A DNA stretch of 64,000 nt from Camillea tinctor (GCA_022578605.1 MU394087.1:331892-395891); one strand, 5' to 3'. Positions 47,041 to 60,592 are shown, counted from the first letter of the stretch. Made by a program: numbers and translations. Notes: generated by a model not told the origin, from the letters alone.

Positions 47041-50000
47041 CTTCAGTTATTGGCAACTACCATGATTTCTATCCGACTCAGAAGATCTAGTAGATTTACT
47101 AGACTAACCAATTCTGTTTATCATGCCTTTCTACTTTGTCTTTCAGATTTAAAACCCCCAATCGTTAGTAGAATCCATGTATGGAGTTCTACATAACAAG
47201 CACAGCCGCTGAAGGGGGACTTGGACTGATCTTTCAACATTTCGAGATGTTGATAGTGTGCTGATCGTTCCGTTATTTCTGGCGTCATGTTATTCTTGGT
47301 ATTCTTTTTCTTTTTCTCTTTTTCTTTTCCTTCCTTGAATCCGAGGGTTTGCCCAACGAAAAGCAGTGCTATCGATGCGACTTAGGAGACTGGTTACTAC
47401 CATACAGTGGTACACAGATCCTCATAGTACTAGGGTGGGTGGGGCGTCTTGGGAATTCTATGCTCAGTCACGTACACGAAAGTCAACGATCGGCTATATG
47501 AAGAATTTGGGATGGTGGCGCGCAAGGCTATGAGAACGAGAAATGCTGACGAGACGGAGGGTTTTCGCATGAGTCTATGGGGAGGAGGGCGGGGAGGTTG
47601 AAAAGAATAACAAATTCCTGATCTGGTTGACGTCTTGAACACCTTGTTCAGAACCGACGCTGCCGTTTTTACGCGTGCGTTTCGACAATCTAGAACCACG
47701 CTATCACTTTCCGGTCACCTTGACTAAAAGGGGAGAGAATAAAGCTCTAGTTGTGATGACCTCATAACTAACTTTTCTCGTTTCTAACTCGGCTCTAAGA
47801 TTGGAGATTTCGATTATTCCTAATCATAAAGCTGACAATTACATACAATGGCAATTATCTCCCGGATGTCAAATCCCGCGTGGGATTTGATCCGTGTGGT
47901 AAGAGTACAGAGATCCGTCAAAGCCAGCTACGAATATCTACACGGGATCCTGATTGCTCACTTGCGACAGAGCCCGGCCCCTTCTCTGGATGCTAGCCAC
48001 ACGGCCACACCAACCATCTATGTTCTGTGGACTCGCAGCAAGTTGATATTTACTTCTTTGCTAGACAAAAAAAAGGATCAGACCCAGAAGTCTTTTCCCA
48101 TTTTCTCTTTTTTTCTTCGTCGTTTACAATTGCATGTCTCAGGAAGTGGGATAAATCAACCGCATAGGGGCGCATCGGAAAGGATTTTTTTTTCTCACAA
48201 ACTATTTACTAGACTTCTTCGATTGTCATAAAGGAGAGACAAAAAAAAGCACAATTTTTGCTTCTGATGTTTTTAGCATGTATGAATAAGGGGGTAAAAA
48301 AAAAAGAGACAACCCAACATATACACCCAAAAAAGAGAGAGGCGGGTTTAAATCCCCGTATATTAAAAAAAAAAGTCATCCAAAGGTTTATTTTTCTTTA
48401 TTGGTTGTGTGAAAGTTGAAAAACAAAAGGTCTTCGAAACGAATATATAATGATGAAAACTCCTATCCTATCCTATATCGTGTATGTATCTCTGGGGGTT
48501 TTTCTTTCTATTTTTTCTTCTACGTACCCTATCTACGAATCGCACTCTCCTCGCCTTTGCCACTCTCCATCTTTTGATATATTGAATGGTATTATTGATA
48601 ACAGTGATGTATCAAACACAGTAATCAAAGAGATGATGTTATGGGTGGTGTACTAGACCATATTGTATGTACATAACATTGGAGCAACACGGACTTGGTA
48701 AGAGAGACTTACAAAGGGAGTGGCCGAGATGTAAGGAAGTAATGGTATTATGGTACCGAAGGTTCAATATTTTGTGTCTTGTGGATCTTACGCGTCTAAG
48801 TTAGGTTTAAGGGAGGAAAGTCCTAGGTATATAGATATGTTTCTTTTTCAGCCTTACCAGGCTGGATCGTGTTATGCATGGGTTGAGGTAGATAGAGGAG
48901 TGGGTAGGTAAGGTGAGGTAAGGTAAGGTAAGGGTGCATAATGGAAAGCGATTCGAATCGGGGGTAATTAGTCAGAGGGTGAATAAAGGAAAGATGGATG
49001 GATGGATGAATATTGGGGAGGGGGGGTTAAAGAGGAAGAATAGGGGTAGGAAGTTAGGTTTGCTAGATGGGGGTTTGGGGCATTCGGATACATGTCAGCT
49101 TAGTAGACGAGAGGAGGGAAATGGGAAATGGAAATAGTGTAGGGTACTCTTAGTGTAGATGAGAGATGGAGGAAGAAAGGGGGGAGAGGCTGGTACCAGG
49201 TAGGTTGGGTAGAATATGGTGGGCCTGATATCATTTTCTTCTTCTGGATATCTATCAGAATTTTTCTTTCTTTCTTTCTTCGGTGTAAGTTGTAAGATTC
49301 ACGTTGAAGAGGAAAAGGAAAGACTATTGCTTATGGAGCCATATAGTTATGTGATGGAGTTGAGGATTTGAAAAGGTTGGAGGCGATAGGTTTACGTAGG
49401 GCTTACCTCCTCCAAGTCGGAAAAAAAAAACGTGAGAATCCCCAAATTGCTTAACCTAGATGTCTTCGTTCCACGTGGTTGGGTGCTACTAGGACTGTTT
49501 GGGAATGGGGGATGAGATGGGGGGCGGTTATGACTAGATAATCTTACTTGTGATAGGATAAATACCTAGGAGAGGTATAGTTACTTTATAGGTAATATAT
49601 CTACGTTTTCAAAAGGGGCTTACGGCTAAGTAAGGCGAGTGAGTAGATCGACCTAATAATCAAAGGGCGATGAAGGGAAGATGGAAAAGAAGGAGAAGGA
49701 AGCGTTGACTCTCCATGGTGTATATAATAAGTCAATATCCAGACGCCATAGGAGTGATTAGGTTACCTCATAGTATCTCACAGCGCGACGATCATAGAGT
49801 AGGGCTCAGGGCTTTTTTTATTTTGTGTGTCATAGGTATTTCGTTGGGCGTGACGTGCCAGTGATGAATCGTGGTAAGGTAGGGCTGGGCTGTATATACA
49901 ACTACACTACATACTATGTAGGTACATACACACTAAGTCGTCGCTAGGACTTGCCTATGACGTAGGTCTGTTGTAGTTTATGTAGTCGTTCCCAACCTAA

Positions 50001-52350
50001 GGCGAGTTCTTGTCATATTGTAGGTTTGTTGATAGGTTCCTAAGGTAGGGCAAAAGAGAAAGGAGCGAGCTATCTGGCTTTCCCACGTGTCAATGTCTAC
50101 ACTTTATCTATGGTGCACGTATCACGTTGCTTGAGGCACCTGGCTGGCTGGCTGGCCTAAGTTGAAAGACGGAGCTGACCAGATTGGTTCATCGGTAATG
50201 CGATGCAGACCGGGCCGGTATTTTGGATAATGATGTAAGGGTAAATAAGTTTAGATTGAAATCTTTAACTCGTAAGATATGTAAAAAGGAAGAGATCTCA
50301 TAATCGGCTTGTGTTATAACTATTGCTGGTCTGGTTGGATATCTGGTTTATTGTCATTGTTGATATCTTCCCTTGCTTCTTACGTCTTTTATGTAACAGT
50401 GGCGTCGATCGAGATCACCGCTGAACCAAAACAATAAAAGCAATCACCCCCACAAGGCTGGACCTAGATCTTGACCTGGAATCTTGACCTGGACCGAGCT
50501 CTTGGGCAAGCGGGCGTCGAAAAGGACGAACGATCTAGGCCTTTTGTTGGCTCTTCTGTGGGATGTATGTATCAGGCTATATACAACATACAATACTCTG
50601 TAATACTCTGTATTAGTATGTATGGATGTATGTACGCAAGGCATGTACGTATGCAACTACGTTCCCATTTTATTAGTCTAGTACAGAGGGAGAGAGAAAG
50701 AGAGTGAGGGTGGAGGGCGCATCAAATATGGCTCAACGAAGTAAACCATTTCTTTTCCTTTCTCCTGTGGGCATGAGAAAGAAGCTCCTACTCTGCTCGG
50801 CTAAGCTTGATTATTGGACACGAAGAGATATGTCAAGGATTTCTGTCTTGGTCTTGCACCGCCCTGCATGAGATGGAGACGCTAGCCCCTCCAAACAGCC
50901 AGAGAGAGGAAGCTTGGGTTGCGTGATAGGTAGGTTGGCAGGTTGGGTAGACAAGGTTTCTAGAAAAATCCACCATAGTGGGAGAGGCCGACATGTTAGT
51001 CTAGTATCGTACTGTTCTTGATGCGAACCGGCGGAGTTCCATGTAGCTTATGTATGTAAGTGTAAGTGTATGTGTATATCTGGGAGTGTGTGGTCAATCT
51101 AGAATAAGAGGAAAAGAAGAAAAAAGGGAAATAAAAGTTGACTTGATTCTATGGACATCTAGTTCTGTCTATCTCTCTGTCTGTCTCGTTGTTTATTTTC
51201 CTTCACCGTATTTTCCCCAAGTTTGAGACTATTGCTCTGTACTGTTCCTATTGCTATGTCCATCCTGCATATACGCGAAAGATCCACAACCAAGAGTTTT
51301 TTTTTCGTTCTCTCGGATAAGTAAGTGGGTTGCAGCTACGCTACATTATGGAAGATATCAATAATACTAATCACATCATGTTCATATCCATACCCGTCTC
51401 CGTCTCCCGTCTTCTGTCTTTTGTCTTCTGTTTCCTGTCTACTTGATTACCTAGGTTATATAAATGTAGGTAAGGTAGTAACCAGGAGCACATAGGTAGG
51501 GTACTTACTATATACTATGTACAGTATAATATTTTAAATTTAATTTTTATAATTGATGCCCAAGTATATTTTCTCTTGTCTATTCTGCTCATGTAATGGA
51601 AAGTGTGTGTGTATGTGTGTGTAAGTGTGACAGTTTCAGGTATAGGAAGGGAAAAAGGTAGAACAGGAATGACCCCCAAGACTCTTTTGCTCTGGGGTTG
51701 CCCTAGAACCCTTGAGGCGCAGTTTGATAGGTCCATATGTATCATGCATGTACTAGTGAGGTTATAGTATAGTGCTCATGTACCTCGTGCATACTTGTTT
51801 CAATAATCTTATACAATGATGTAGAAGGGTTAGAAGGGGTTTTCTAGCAGGAGTCGCCGAGCTCCGAGCAATGAACTCTGCGCACTGCCACAGATACACC
51901 TAGGTTACTTATGTCTTAGGCACTGGTGGTATTGGTAAGGTAGGACTTGACGTCACACATTCTAAGAGGCGTCCGCTTAGGAAGGAGGGGGGGGAGATAC
52001 CTTAGGTTATTATTTTTTTTCTCAAGCTTGCTCTGGAACTTGATTTTTGCCCCGCCCATTATTACATAGTATTACCCTTACCCTTCCATTACCTTATCCC
52101 CCTCTCTCCCTCTCTCTCCTCCTCTTCTCTTTTCCCTAAACCCGCCTCCTCAACCATCCCCCCTCCCCCCCTCCCCCCGTTTTATCCGAAAATTATATCT
52201 CACTCAATACACAATAACTAACAAACCTCAACTTATTTTTTTACTATTTCTTCTTAGTTAACTCAACTCAACTCACCTGACTCGAGCAGCCATATACAAC
52301 TACACATAGAGTTGAGCTTTGTTCTAAATTTAACTCAGACTCTCTTTGTC
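47041..52350. other. 5.3-kb spacer between the La-domain and DUF3824-like genes
   Basis: No supported gene. It begins with the La-gene 3' UTR. A GGTAA repeat lies at about 48910-48930 and GGAT repeats near 48995. The last ~300 bases before 52351 are C/T-rich, then ACTCAACTCAACTC-like, as in other promoters here. An ATG-initiated frame at 47848-48231 has no recognisable domain and I do not call it. Confidence 0.5.
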
Positions 52351-54486
52351 ATGTCTGCTTTCGATTCATTCGACGGCCGTCCCTACGACGCCCGCCGCTA
52401 CTTCGAGGATCGTCGGGACAGAGTAGATCCTCGCTACACCACCGAAACCCAGGAAACCCACTACCGGGTCAATCCCACCACCCGCACCGCACTAGTTCCC
52501 CGCGCCCGTGAGGACAGCGACCTCTCTATCGAGGAAGTTCGTCGCGACTTTCCCCCTCCTGGTTATTCCAGGGACATTCGTCGGGCAAGATCTGCCGAAC
52601 CCGGCCATGATGATTACTACCACGACTCGCGTCGCTCCTACGAGAGAGACCACTATGGCAGGAGGCCCGGCAGCGTCTACTACGAGGAGGAGGAGCGCAC
52701 CCGTAAGCGCGTCTTGTCCAAGCAAGAGAAGATAATCGCTGCTGTCGCTGGTGGTCTTCTTGCTGCCGGTGCTAAGGAGGTCTGGGACCGCCGCGAAGCC
52801 AAGGAAGAGGGTGTCGAGGTCCAGCGTAACATCGCTGCTACCGCTGCTCTGGGCGCTGCTGGCGCACTTGCAGGCTACCAGGGCGCTGACTTCTACAACA
52901 AGCACGCCGCCAAAGAAGACAAGAAGTCTACCTATCTTATTCACAAGGGTCGAGATGGTCGCGTCTCCGAGTATTACTCGGATGATGATGAGGATCCCAA
53001 GAACCGCAAGGGCAACAAATCTTTCCTCGAGAATGCTTTGTCTGCTGCTGGTCTCGGAACTGCCATCAAGGCTTTGACCGGTGGTGACGGCAAGGACAGA
53101 GACGACCGCCACTATGATTCTAGAAGTCGCCACAGCAGTCCGGACTCGTACCGCTCCTATCACTCGAGCCGCTCTCATCGCTCGCACCGTTCGCGAGGAG
53201 ATGACCCGACTAAGAGGATGCAGAAGGCTGCCAAGGCTTCCCTTGTCGCCGGTGCTGCCGAGGCCTTCAGAGTCGCTAAGGAGCCTGGTGGTTGGCAGGG
53301 AGAAAAGATGAAGCGTGTCCTCACTGCTGCCGCTGGTGCTGCTGCTGTTGATGCCGCTCATGACCCCACCAAGGATAGCAAACGTCACCTGCTGGAGTCC
53401 GTCGTCGGCGGTCTTCTCGGCAACCGCATGCTAAACGGATCGAGGAAAGACATCGAGGAGGATCGTCTAACCGGCAGAAGCCGATCTCGCTCCCGCGCTC
53501 GCTCGCGGTCGCGATCCGCGAGCCGTGGTGGTGGCCGAAGCGGCCTTGCCGCCCTGGCCACTGCTGGGTTGGGTGCTCTGGGCGCCAAGAAGCTCGCCGA
53601 AAGCCGAAGTCGCAGCCGGTCCCGCCGTCGCAGCTACGACTCCTATGACAGTCGATCCCCTTCACCCCGCAGACACCGCAGCCGCAGCCGCAGCATTGTT
53701 GATGGAGCGCGACGCAGCCTTGCCAAGATTGGTATAGGTAGCGCACCAGAGAGTCGGAAAGATGACGACTCTTACGATGGCCGATCGCGCCGCAGCAGTC
53801 GCCATCGGAGCCCGGACAGTCGCTACAGTGATGACTACACGTCCCGTGGCTATATGAGAGGTGGACGGGGTCCAGAAGATGATTACGATGATTATGATAA
53901 TCGTTCCGCGAGTGGACGATCCCGCAGTGTTTCTCGCAGTGTTTCTCGCTCACGAGGTAGGTCTAATTCTGTTTCTAGCAGTGATCTTGGAGATTCAGAC
54001 GACGATGAAAAAAGGACGGGAAAGATGAGGCGCAAGCAGCTCATCACGACGGGGTTGGCAGCGGTTGCTACTATTCATGCCGCTCATAATGTGTACGGCA
54101 GTATAGAAGCACGCAACAAGAGGCAAAAGGCAGTACAGCAAGGTCGGCTTAGCCCAGAGGAGGCTAGAAAGCTGAAAACCAAAGCTATCATGCAAGATGC
54201 CGCTTCTATTGGTGTCGCCGCGATGGGTATCAAAGGTGCCCTATCAGAACTGAAAGAAGCGCGTGATCAGGCCCATGAAGTTGCCGAATGGAAAGAGGAA
54301 AAGAAGAGGCGTCAGGCACGGCGTGCCGAGAGGCTCCAGCGAGCCAATGCCGATCATTATGGCAGGAGGTCTCGGGCTGACAACCGGACGTCTTCAGGCG
54401 CTCCGCAGCTAAATCACTATGACGCAGGGCCCCGTTATACCGACGGGAATCCCTACCAGCTACGAGAGATGAGGAGGCAAACATGA
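52351..54486 (+). CDS. DUF3824-like Arg/Ser-rich protein with Ala/Gly-rich segments
   Basis: One exon, 711 residues, from the first ATG of the frame (the open frame reaches 52312 but only with TTG). It begins MSAFDSFDGRPYDARRYFED. The first ~125 residues are Arg/Asp/Tyr-rich. It then alternates two kinds of sequence. One is short Ala/Gly hydrophobic helices spaced like glycine zippers: IIAAVAGGLLAAGAKEVW at ~127-144, ALGAAGALAGYQGADF at ~165-181, LLESVVGGLLGNRML at ~347-361, GLAALATAGLGALGAKKLA at ~397-415 and SIGVAAMGIKGAL at ~618-630. The other is RS-rich blocks (about 376-392, 415-450 and 480-540). The C-terminus is helical and charged (LKEARDQAHEVAEWKEEKKRR). I recall such proteins in many filamentous ascomycetes under DUF3824, sometimes labelled PRP38-like because of the RS repeats. 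The function is not known to me, and a splicing role should not be assumed. Confidence 0.82.
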   Translation: MSAFDSFDGRPYDARRYFEDRRDRVDPRYTTETQETHYRVNPTTRTALVPRAREDSDLSIEEVRRDFPPPGYSRDIRRARSAEPGHDDYYHDSRRSYERDHYGRRPGSVYYEEEERTRKRVLSKQEKIIAAVAGGLLAAGAKEVWDRREAKEEGVEVQRNIAATAALGAAGALAGYQGADFYNKHAAKEDKKSTYLIHKGRDGRVSEYYSDDDEDPKNRKGNKSFLENALSAAGLGTAIKALTGGDGKDRDDRHYDSRSRHSSPDSYRSYHSSRSHRSHRSRGDDPTKRMQKAAKASLVAGAAEAFRVAKEPGGWQGEKMKRVLTAAAGAAAVDAAHDPTKDSKRHLLESVVGGLLGNRMLNGSRKDIEEDRLTGRSRSRSRARSRSRSASRGGGRSGLAALATAGLGALGAKKLAESRSRSRSRRRSYDSYDSRSPSPRRHRSRSRSIVDGARRSLAKIGIGSAPESRKDDDSYDGRSRRSSRHRSPDSRYSDDYTSRGYMRGGRGPEDDYDDYDNRSASGRSRSVSRSVSRSRGRSNSVSSSDLGDSDDDEKRTGKMRRKQLITTGLAAVATIHAAHNVYGSIEARNKRQKAVQQGRLSPEEARKLKTKAIMQDAASIGVAAMGIKGALSELKEARDQAHEVAEWKEEKKRRQARRAERLQRANADHYGRRSRADNRTSSGAPQLNHYDAGPRYTDGNPYQLREMRRQT

Positions 54487-57400
54487 GCCCCTCGTTTGTC
54501 TCTCATTAAGTTCCCAAGACTGACTCCATTTACGAATTTACGACTTGAACGACTCATGAAGAAATATGCCATACCTACTTCTAGAAGATTGGGATGGGTA
54601 CACGAAGGAGTTTCTGTTTGGAAATGAACTGAATCAATGCTGCCCTGTGCCTCGGTCGAGCTAACCCCCCACTGTCATTTGAGATAGATGCAGAATTTCT
54701 TTACAGTTCTTTTTATGTCTCCTCTGAATCTCCAATGCTGCGCAAACCTATATTTTTATGTTTACTTATTATAACAAATGAGAGAGCTCTTTTACTGATA
54801 ATGTGGACCAACCGGTCTGTGACAGATGGGCATCACCGCCGCCACCACCATTAATTGGAAGAGAAAAACTGGGAACACAGATCCTCCCCCTGGCAAGTCC
54901 CGGATTGTCTGCAGCTGAGGCTGCATGAATGGAAGGGACCGTGTCACGGCTTGCTTCACGTTGTGTTACCTACAAACTGGGTTTTTCTACGACATTTTGG
55001 GTCTTTTTGGCTCTCGCTCTAATGCACGAGATGAGAAATAAACGACAAGGACATTCTAGATGATGGGCCTGCGGGAGTTTGGGGGTCGCACGCATTCGCC
55101 TAACGCCCGCACACGTATGACGACAAACATGACAGACCTACGCTTTCCTTTCCTCCAATTCGCTAATTAGTACAAATCTCGTGGGATCTTGTTTTGCCCT
55201 GCTTAGAAAGCATTCTCCAGCGGACACCTACAGAATATTCGCCTCGCGGACGGAAAGGGGAGTATTCCAATAGGATTTGTCTCCCTCTTTTCTTCTTTTT
55301 TTTCTGGGGGGTTTTTTTTCTACTCACCTGAACTTTGGTATCCGAAGATGTTGTATTGGGGCGATTTGGGTTTTTTTTTCTTATTTCTCCTTGTTCTTGT
55401 TCTCCTTTTAAAATGAGATTGCTCGCTGATTTTGATGATCATTGAACGTTGATGTGGAGGAACCGTGGGGACACAAAGGACAGAAAGATGAGGGGGTTAG
55501 AAACGAAATCAATGATGAATAATGGGATATATGATATGATTGTATGTAACGTCACGTATAATAAGGAAATGGATCATGAAAGCTTTTTTTTTCCGATGAA
55601 CGTGTATCGTGAGTGTCATGAGGAAGGCAGAGGAGAAGAAGAAGGAGAGAAAGATAAATGGGAAATGTGAGATGAAGGGTTTAGGGTGAGGGGAGGGAGA
55701 TAGATGAAGACGTGAGCAGCCGGGGTCTGAATGGACGGGCGAGTAGGAAGAGACGGAAGAGAGAGAAGAGTAAGTACGAAAAGACGGTCTGGATAGCAAG
55801 TCCAGATCGGGGAGATATTATAGGTTGTCAAGTTTAGTTTGTGTATACGTGGTATATTGTGATATGGTGGAGGTTGTGAATGATCTCGATCGAGAAGGAA
55901 AAGAGGAAACGCACACGCACACTTGAGCTGGGGATCTGGAGGAGGGGAAGGGGGATGAGATCTTTTTTTTTCCTTCTCTCTTTCTTTAGATGAATTATGG
56001 GATGGGAAGGGAGGGGGGGAAGTGTCCTTCTCTTTATACAATGTAGCCAGGAAGGGAGAAGATGAGTTGGTAAACTGAATGATAATGAATGACGACGTTT
56101 GATCTCAAATCGTGAAATAAACCGATCAAATCTGCCAAGATGGAAACAGAAAAAGAAAAAAGCTTGTTTCAAGAGTGACGAGCGGGTGGGAAAGGGAAAA
56201 AGGAAAGTTTTGAAAGGTAAAGGATGGATGAAAATCGAAGTAGCTAGGTATTTATTACCGCAGTTGGGTACATACATCGACCGGGTCGGGTTAGGTTAGG
56301 TTAGGTTAGGTCGGGTTTTATGTTGGTTTACCGTACCTGACCTGACCTGACCTGACCTGTCTCCCTCTCCGGTGTCTCACTTGAGGGTTTTTAGAGAGAG
56401 CCCCCCCTCGCGGGCAGGAGGCAAGGTGAGGGGGGAGGGGATATGTCATGTTCATGCGGGTGGATTTGGAACCCCGAGCAGAGCGAGGAGAGCGGTGAGG
56501 ATGTTTTTGAAACTACTTGATAACTACTAGAATCTAACCTGAACTCCTCACCTCACCTAGGGCAGTCAGTGGTAAAGTGGGGGGTTTGATGGTTAGTTCG
56601 GGAATAATGAATAGACACAAATAGAGAATAGAGGATGTGGTTGAAGAGGGGGGCTGGTTAGGTAGGGTGAGGTAGGGCTGGGTGTTGGAGTTGGTTGTGT
56701 TGGTTGTTTAAGTCCGAGACTGAACCCGAGACACTTTGACTTAGGACTGACTGCGAGAGCCCGATGAGGGAGATGAAAAATTAAACAGGTGAAAGCAAAC
56801 CCAACCGAGCCTTGATCACGACTTATTTCTTTTAACATAGGTGATATACATATTGGTCCTTTTTTTTACTTTATAGCTACATCAAAAGGGCTGGCTACTT
56901 AGACTATGACTTAAAGTTATGGTACATCAATATATAGATTCCATGTAACCCATCTATGTTCTACCATCTTGGGTTTTAGATACCCGTTACCTAGTTAACT
57001 TGGTCGTCATTCTGGACTTATGGATATATCAAGCTAGGTAAGTAAGGGGGAGGGAGAAAGCACGGGGAATAGCAGGAAATTTTTTTGTCGTCGTCATTGC
57101 AAAAGTTACGTCCGTAGGTTATCTGAATCAGCATCTGCTTATTAGTATTAGTGCTATGGGTGTTGACGATAATGATGACGACGACGACTTGGATATTATT
57201 TATTCACATATCACTTATCTGAGGCTGACTAGAGGCGGGATCGCCCGAATATCCCGAGAGAATGGAGAGTGTATATGCCCATATTTGCTTTTTTCACACA
57301 CACTCTCTCTCTCTCCAAGTCCTTGCCTTATTCCTGTTTTATAACTCTCTCAATTTTATATATATTCATGGCTATGTAAAGTCATGGATAGACAGCGTAT

Positions 57401-60400
57401 TCTTACCTCTAGATATCGAAATGTCCACTTTCAAAACCCAGCAGCCTGTGTACGTAGTACGTAAGTGATAGCTAGTAGGTCAAATGTCTCTCGTGGCTAG
57501 TGTCACCGTCCGTAGACAAGCTCTTCAAAGGAAAAGAAGAAAAGAATATCATGATGTCATGATGCTCCTCATATATCCACGTCTTTTCGCCCCTAAAGAT
57601 TCAACCTACCAACCAACTAACTAACTAGCCAACCAATCAAAGGAGGGGAAATAGGGTATAAGTAATCATCATCACGGTTAGTTGCACGAGTGCATATGTG
57701 CCTACACATAGGTCACTGTCTGCGGGAAGATGCAGACGTGCTACATTGGATATCCTCCTTCATACCTAAGGGCTTCAATGTTGCTTGCCCTGACAAGTTT
57801 CAGACCATGGACCTTAGAAAGAACCCGTGCTATAGGTATTCATAATAAGTTCGAAACCAAGACGTTAAAATAAGAACTGTATTGGTTGCCAAACATTATA
57901 TCAAACCTCCATACTCATGCCCTTTATGTTGAAGATATCATCGTACCAAAGGGACCAAGGCCCAGACTATAACCTATAACGAAATACTACATAACAGGCT
58001 ATATCTATAATGGTATAAGCTAGTTATTGGAGATTTAATAGATCATTACTTGTTTCACTTGGCAAGATTTGATATATACTCTCTATTTGTGTTTAATTAG
58101 AAGTCGGGTTTCGACTAGCTAGTAGGTATTTATAATCTACCAAGACTCCAAGCAGCCCTTCTCCTTCCCCTTGCATAAACGTACACTTGCACATAGATGT
58201 GTTTACTCTACAAAGTGAATGATTCTCATCATAGCACGCGAGAATGGATTGGTCCTTAGTGTGATGTTTTGGACCTTGTATCTGAGATGTGGAGTAGCTG
58301 GTTTAGAAAAGGGGCAAGACATTCACGTTCTCCGTGTTAGTTCACCCCATTCGTAGATAGAACGAGACATATTCCATATTGACACCGGAACCATTAGGAA
58401 CTGGAAAGTGAGCAGACGACTCATAACCAGCTGGGAAGTCCAATAATATTAAGGGGCTTTCCATACCACCAAGATGGCCGCTCTTCTTAGTATGACGAAG
58501 TGATATCCAAACTCCACAACCCCTAATTTATAATTAGCACCGAAGGACATGAATTATGTGATAGTCTATCCTAATCAAAATCCGGTCAAAACGGTATGGA
58601 TGGCTTCAGGACAATACCTTGCCCATAGGGGGTGTAAACTTGAGGCGAATTATATACATATCCCCAAATTTGATTTTTCATCAGAATGGAGATTCATAAC
58701 CTAGTACTTTCCATAGACACCCCTCAGAACGCCATTACTACTTGGTTCTCTTTGTTTGATACCCCATAGTTTTTTCTTATGCGACAACATACAGCTAGAC
58801 GCTACTCTTGACTGTGCTGCTGCTTGCAACGATCTAGATATGTAAGTACCTATATTAGAAATAATCCCTAAGAATACGGATCATGAACTGGACACGAAGA
58901 AGCTAACAAAGCTAATCCACAGGATAAAGGCCCATGTTTTAATAAGTATAAATGAATTGTCGATGCCGCGAGAGTTCTTGAGTGAGTATTCGTGGTTCAA
59001 TAGCAGTAGCCTGCTTGCTTCCTTTCACCTCCCCCGCTCTGTTGCGTATACTTGTAAAGATGTAGCAGCTATTGATAAAGTCTCAATCATACATATTTAT
59101 TTATTTACAGAGACGACAGCTATTAGTACCAATAAGAAACTAGATGGAAACTAGGCAAGAGTCTCCCTACGATTAGGAGTTATTCGATCTACCGACCTAC
59201 CTATCTACTTCCACTTTAAATGCTCTTGAAGGTACGCAGCATCTTTACCAACAGTCCAATGACACCCTAATTTGAGAAAAGGATTATGAAATGTCGGTAG
59301 AGGAAAGAAGGGGGTTTCATATTGCTAATATTCTAATAGGGGGGCAAAGAACAAGGGGTATGAAGGTACCGTAGACTAGAAATATACAAATCACCAAGCC
59401 CACTGTATACACCCCGAAAACCTCCATATTTCATGCTAGCGTATGATTTTACTATCAAAGGAGCTGCAAAATAGCTATATGAGGCGGGTCGGTCGGCATC
59501 TCTCTGTCCTCGAGGAAGCACCCCGGCCGTCTCTGGAAGCTTTCTTCCGGTACCCAAAGACGTAGTAATGAGGGGACCCAGGTTCACATGCGCCGGAGAG
59601 CCCGTGGCAGTAGAGCGCAACGATCCAGAGTGCTGAATTGAGGGGTGATATCGGGCTCCCGCGGGGACTAACTGACCAACATTGATCGGGTCTGCTCACC
59701 TATCGCGGGCCCTAATGCGTAGACTAATCCTGCAGAGACTAGTCTAGCCGCCTCGGCCTTAGCTCCGGGGGATCTACGTCGACGATTGCGATTCTCGGGC
59801 CCCTCAAGTCTTGCCCCTCATTGCATGTCCCCCCTCCCCTCTCTCAAGGTCCTCGGTAAGCAGAGACGGATATATGCGCTACAAAGTCGGACTGGAGGTT
59901 CGTGATACCGGCTTACCACAAGGGCAGGGTGGCTAGAGGGGGGCACATTTCAGCAGAGAATGGTGGGTGGCCCCAGGTCCTCATACGATTTATCTCGGCG
60001 TCCATCTGGGGTAAGGTTGATTCCCCGGGACCCGGAAAGCTTTTCTACCTGGTAATGGCGATTTGATAACTCACTTCCGTCTTCGACCGTTTGCAGGGTG
60101 ACGGTCTTCTGGTAGGTAGGGCTAAGGCGCGCGTCAGGTCAGCAGACCGGATCAGCCCACATTCGGCGTTGCATGTGGTGGGGTTACTTTCAATGCTATA
60201 GTAGCAGGTCAGTAAGTAAGCAGCATGCAACACACATTCCACCCGTCTGGGTCCTGGGATGGAACGGCGAAGTGCGGTGGCCCTCCTGCTGGCCCTGAGT
60301 CTGGATAGGGAAGATCAGGGGACGGGGGAAAAAGACTGATAGTAAGGAGACAAAAAAAAATCAGGAACATCGTAGTCATGAAGGAGGAAATGTATATATA

Positions 60401-60592
60401 ATTAGTAGGTAGGTGAGGGAATATAGCCAGGTTTGTATAGTAATCTATAATATAAATCCTTCATGTAATCAATTGTGACAAATCTAAGAGAGAAAAAGGG
60501 ACAGAAAGGAGAAAGGGAAAAGAGAAGGACATACGATCATCAACCTTGCTATCGCCATCCTATCCCCCCCACTCATTAGTTGACAAGACGAT
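54487..60592. other. 6.1-kb spacer between the DUF3824-like gene and acetate kinase
   Basis: No supported gene. It contains the paired pentamer arrays at 56291-56359, CT repeats near 57301-57314, and G- and C-rich stretches near 56400-56450. The stretch 59480-60300, upstream of acetate kinase, is noticeably more GC-rich than the rest of the spacer. A TATA-like TATAATATAAA occurs at about 60446-60456, roughly 140 bases before the acetate kinase ATG. Confidence 0.5.
56291..56359. repeat. Pentamer arrays (TTAGG)4 and (CCTGA)4 facing each other
   Basis: Four exact TTAGG units (56291-56310) are followed after about 25 nt by four exact CCTGA units (56336-56355) and a further CCTG. As RNA, each UUAGG can pair with CCUGA using one U.G wobble, giving a stem of about 20 pairs. 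The unit is TTAGG, not the usual fungal telomere unit TTAGGG. Confidence 0.85.

Noticed and set aside
47848..48231. 127-codon ATG-initiated open frame after the La-domain gene
   Set aside because: No domain, no splice context, and its second half runs through A- and T-rich simple sequence. Probably chance.
53321..53953. 210-codon open frame opposite the DUF3824-like gene
   Set aside because: It is the complement of the Arg/Ser-rich coding sequence and has no independent support.
56288..56312. TTAGG array as a telomere or interstitial telomeric repeat
   Set aside because: The unit is five bases, only four copies are present, and the flanks are ordinary spacer. Fungal telomeres are usually TTAGGG.
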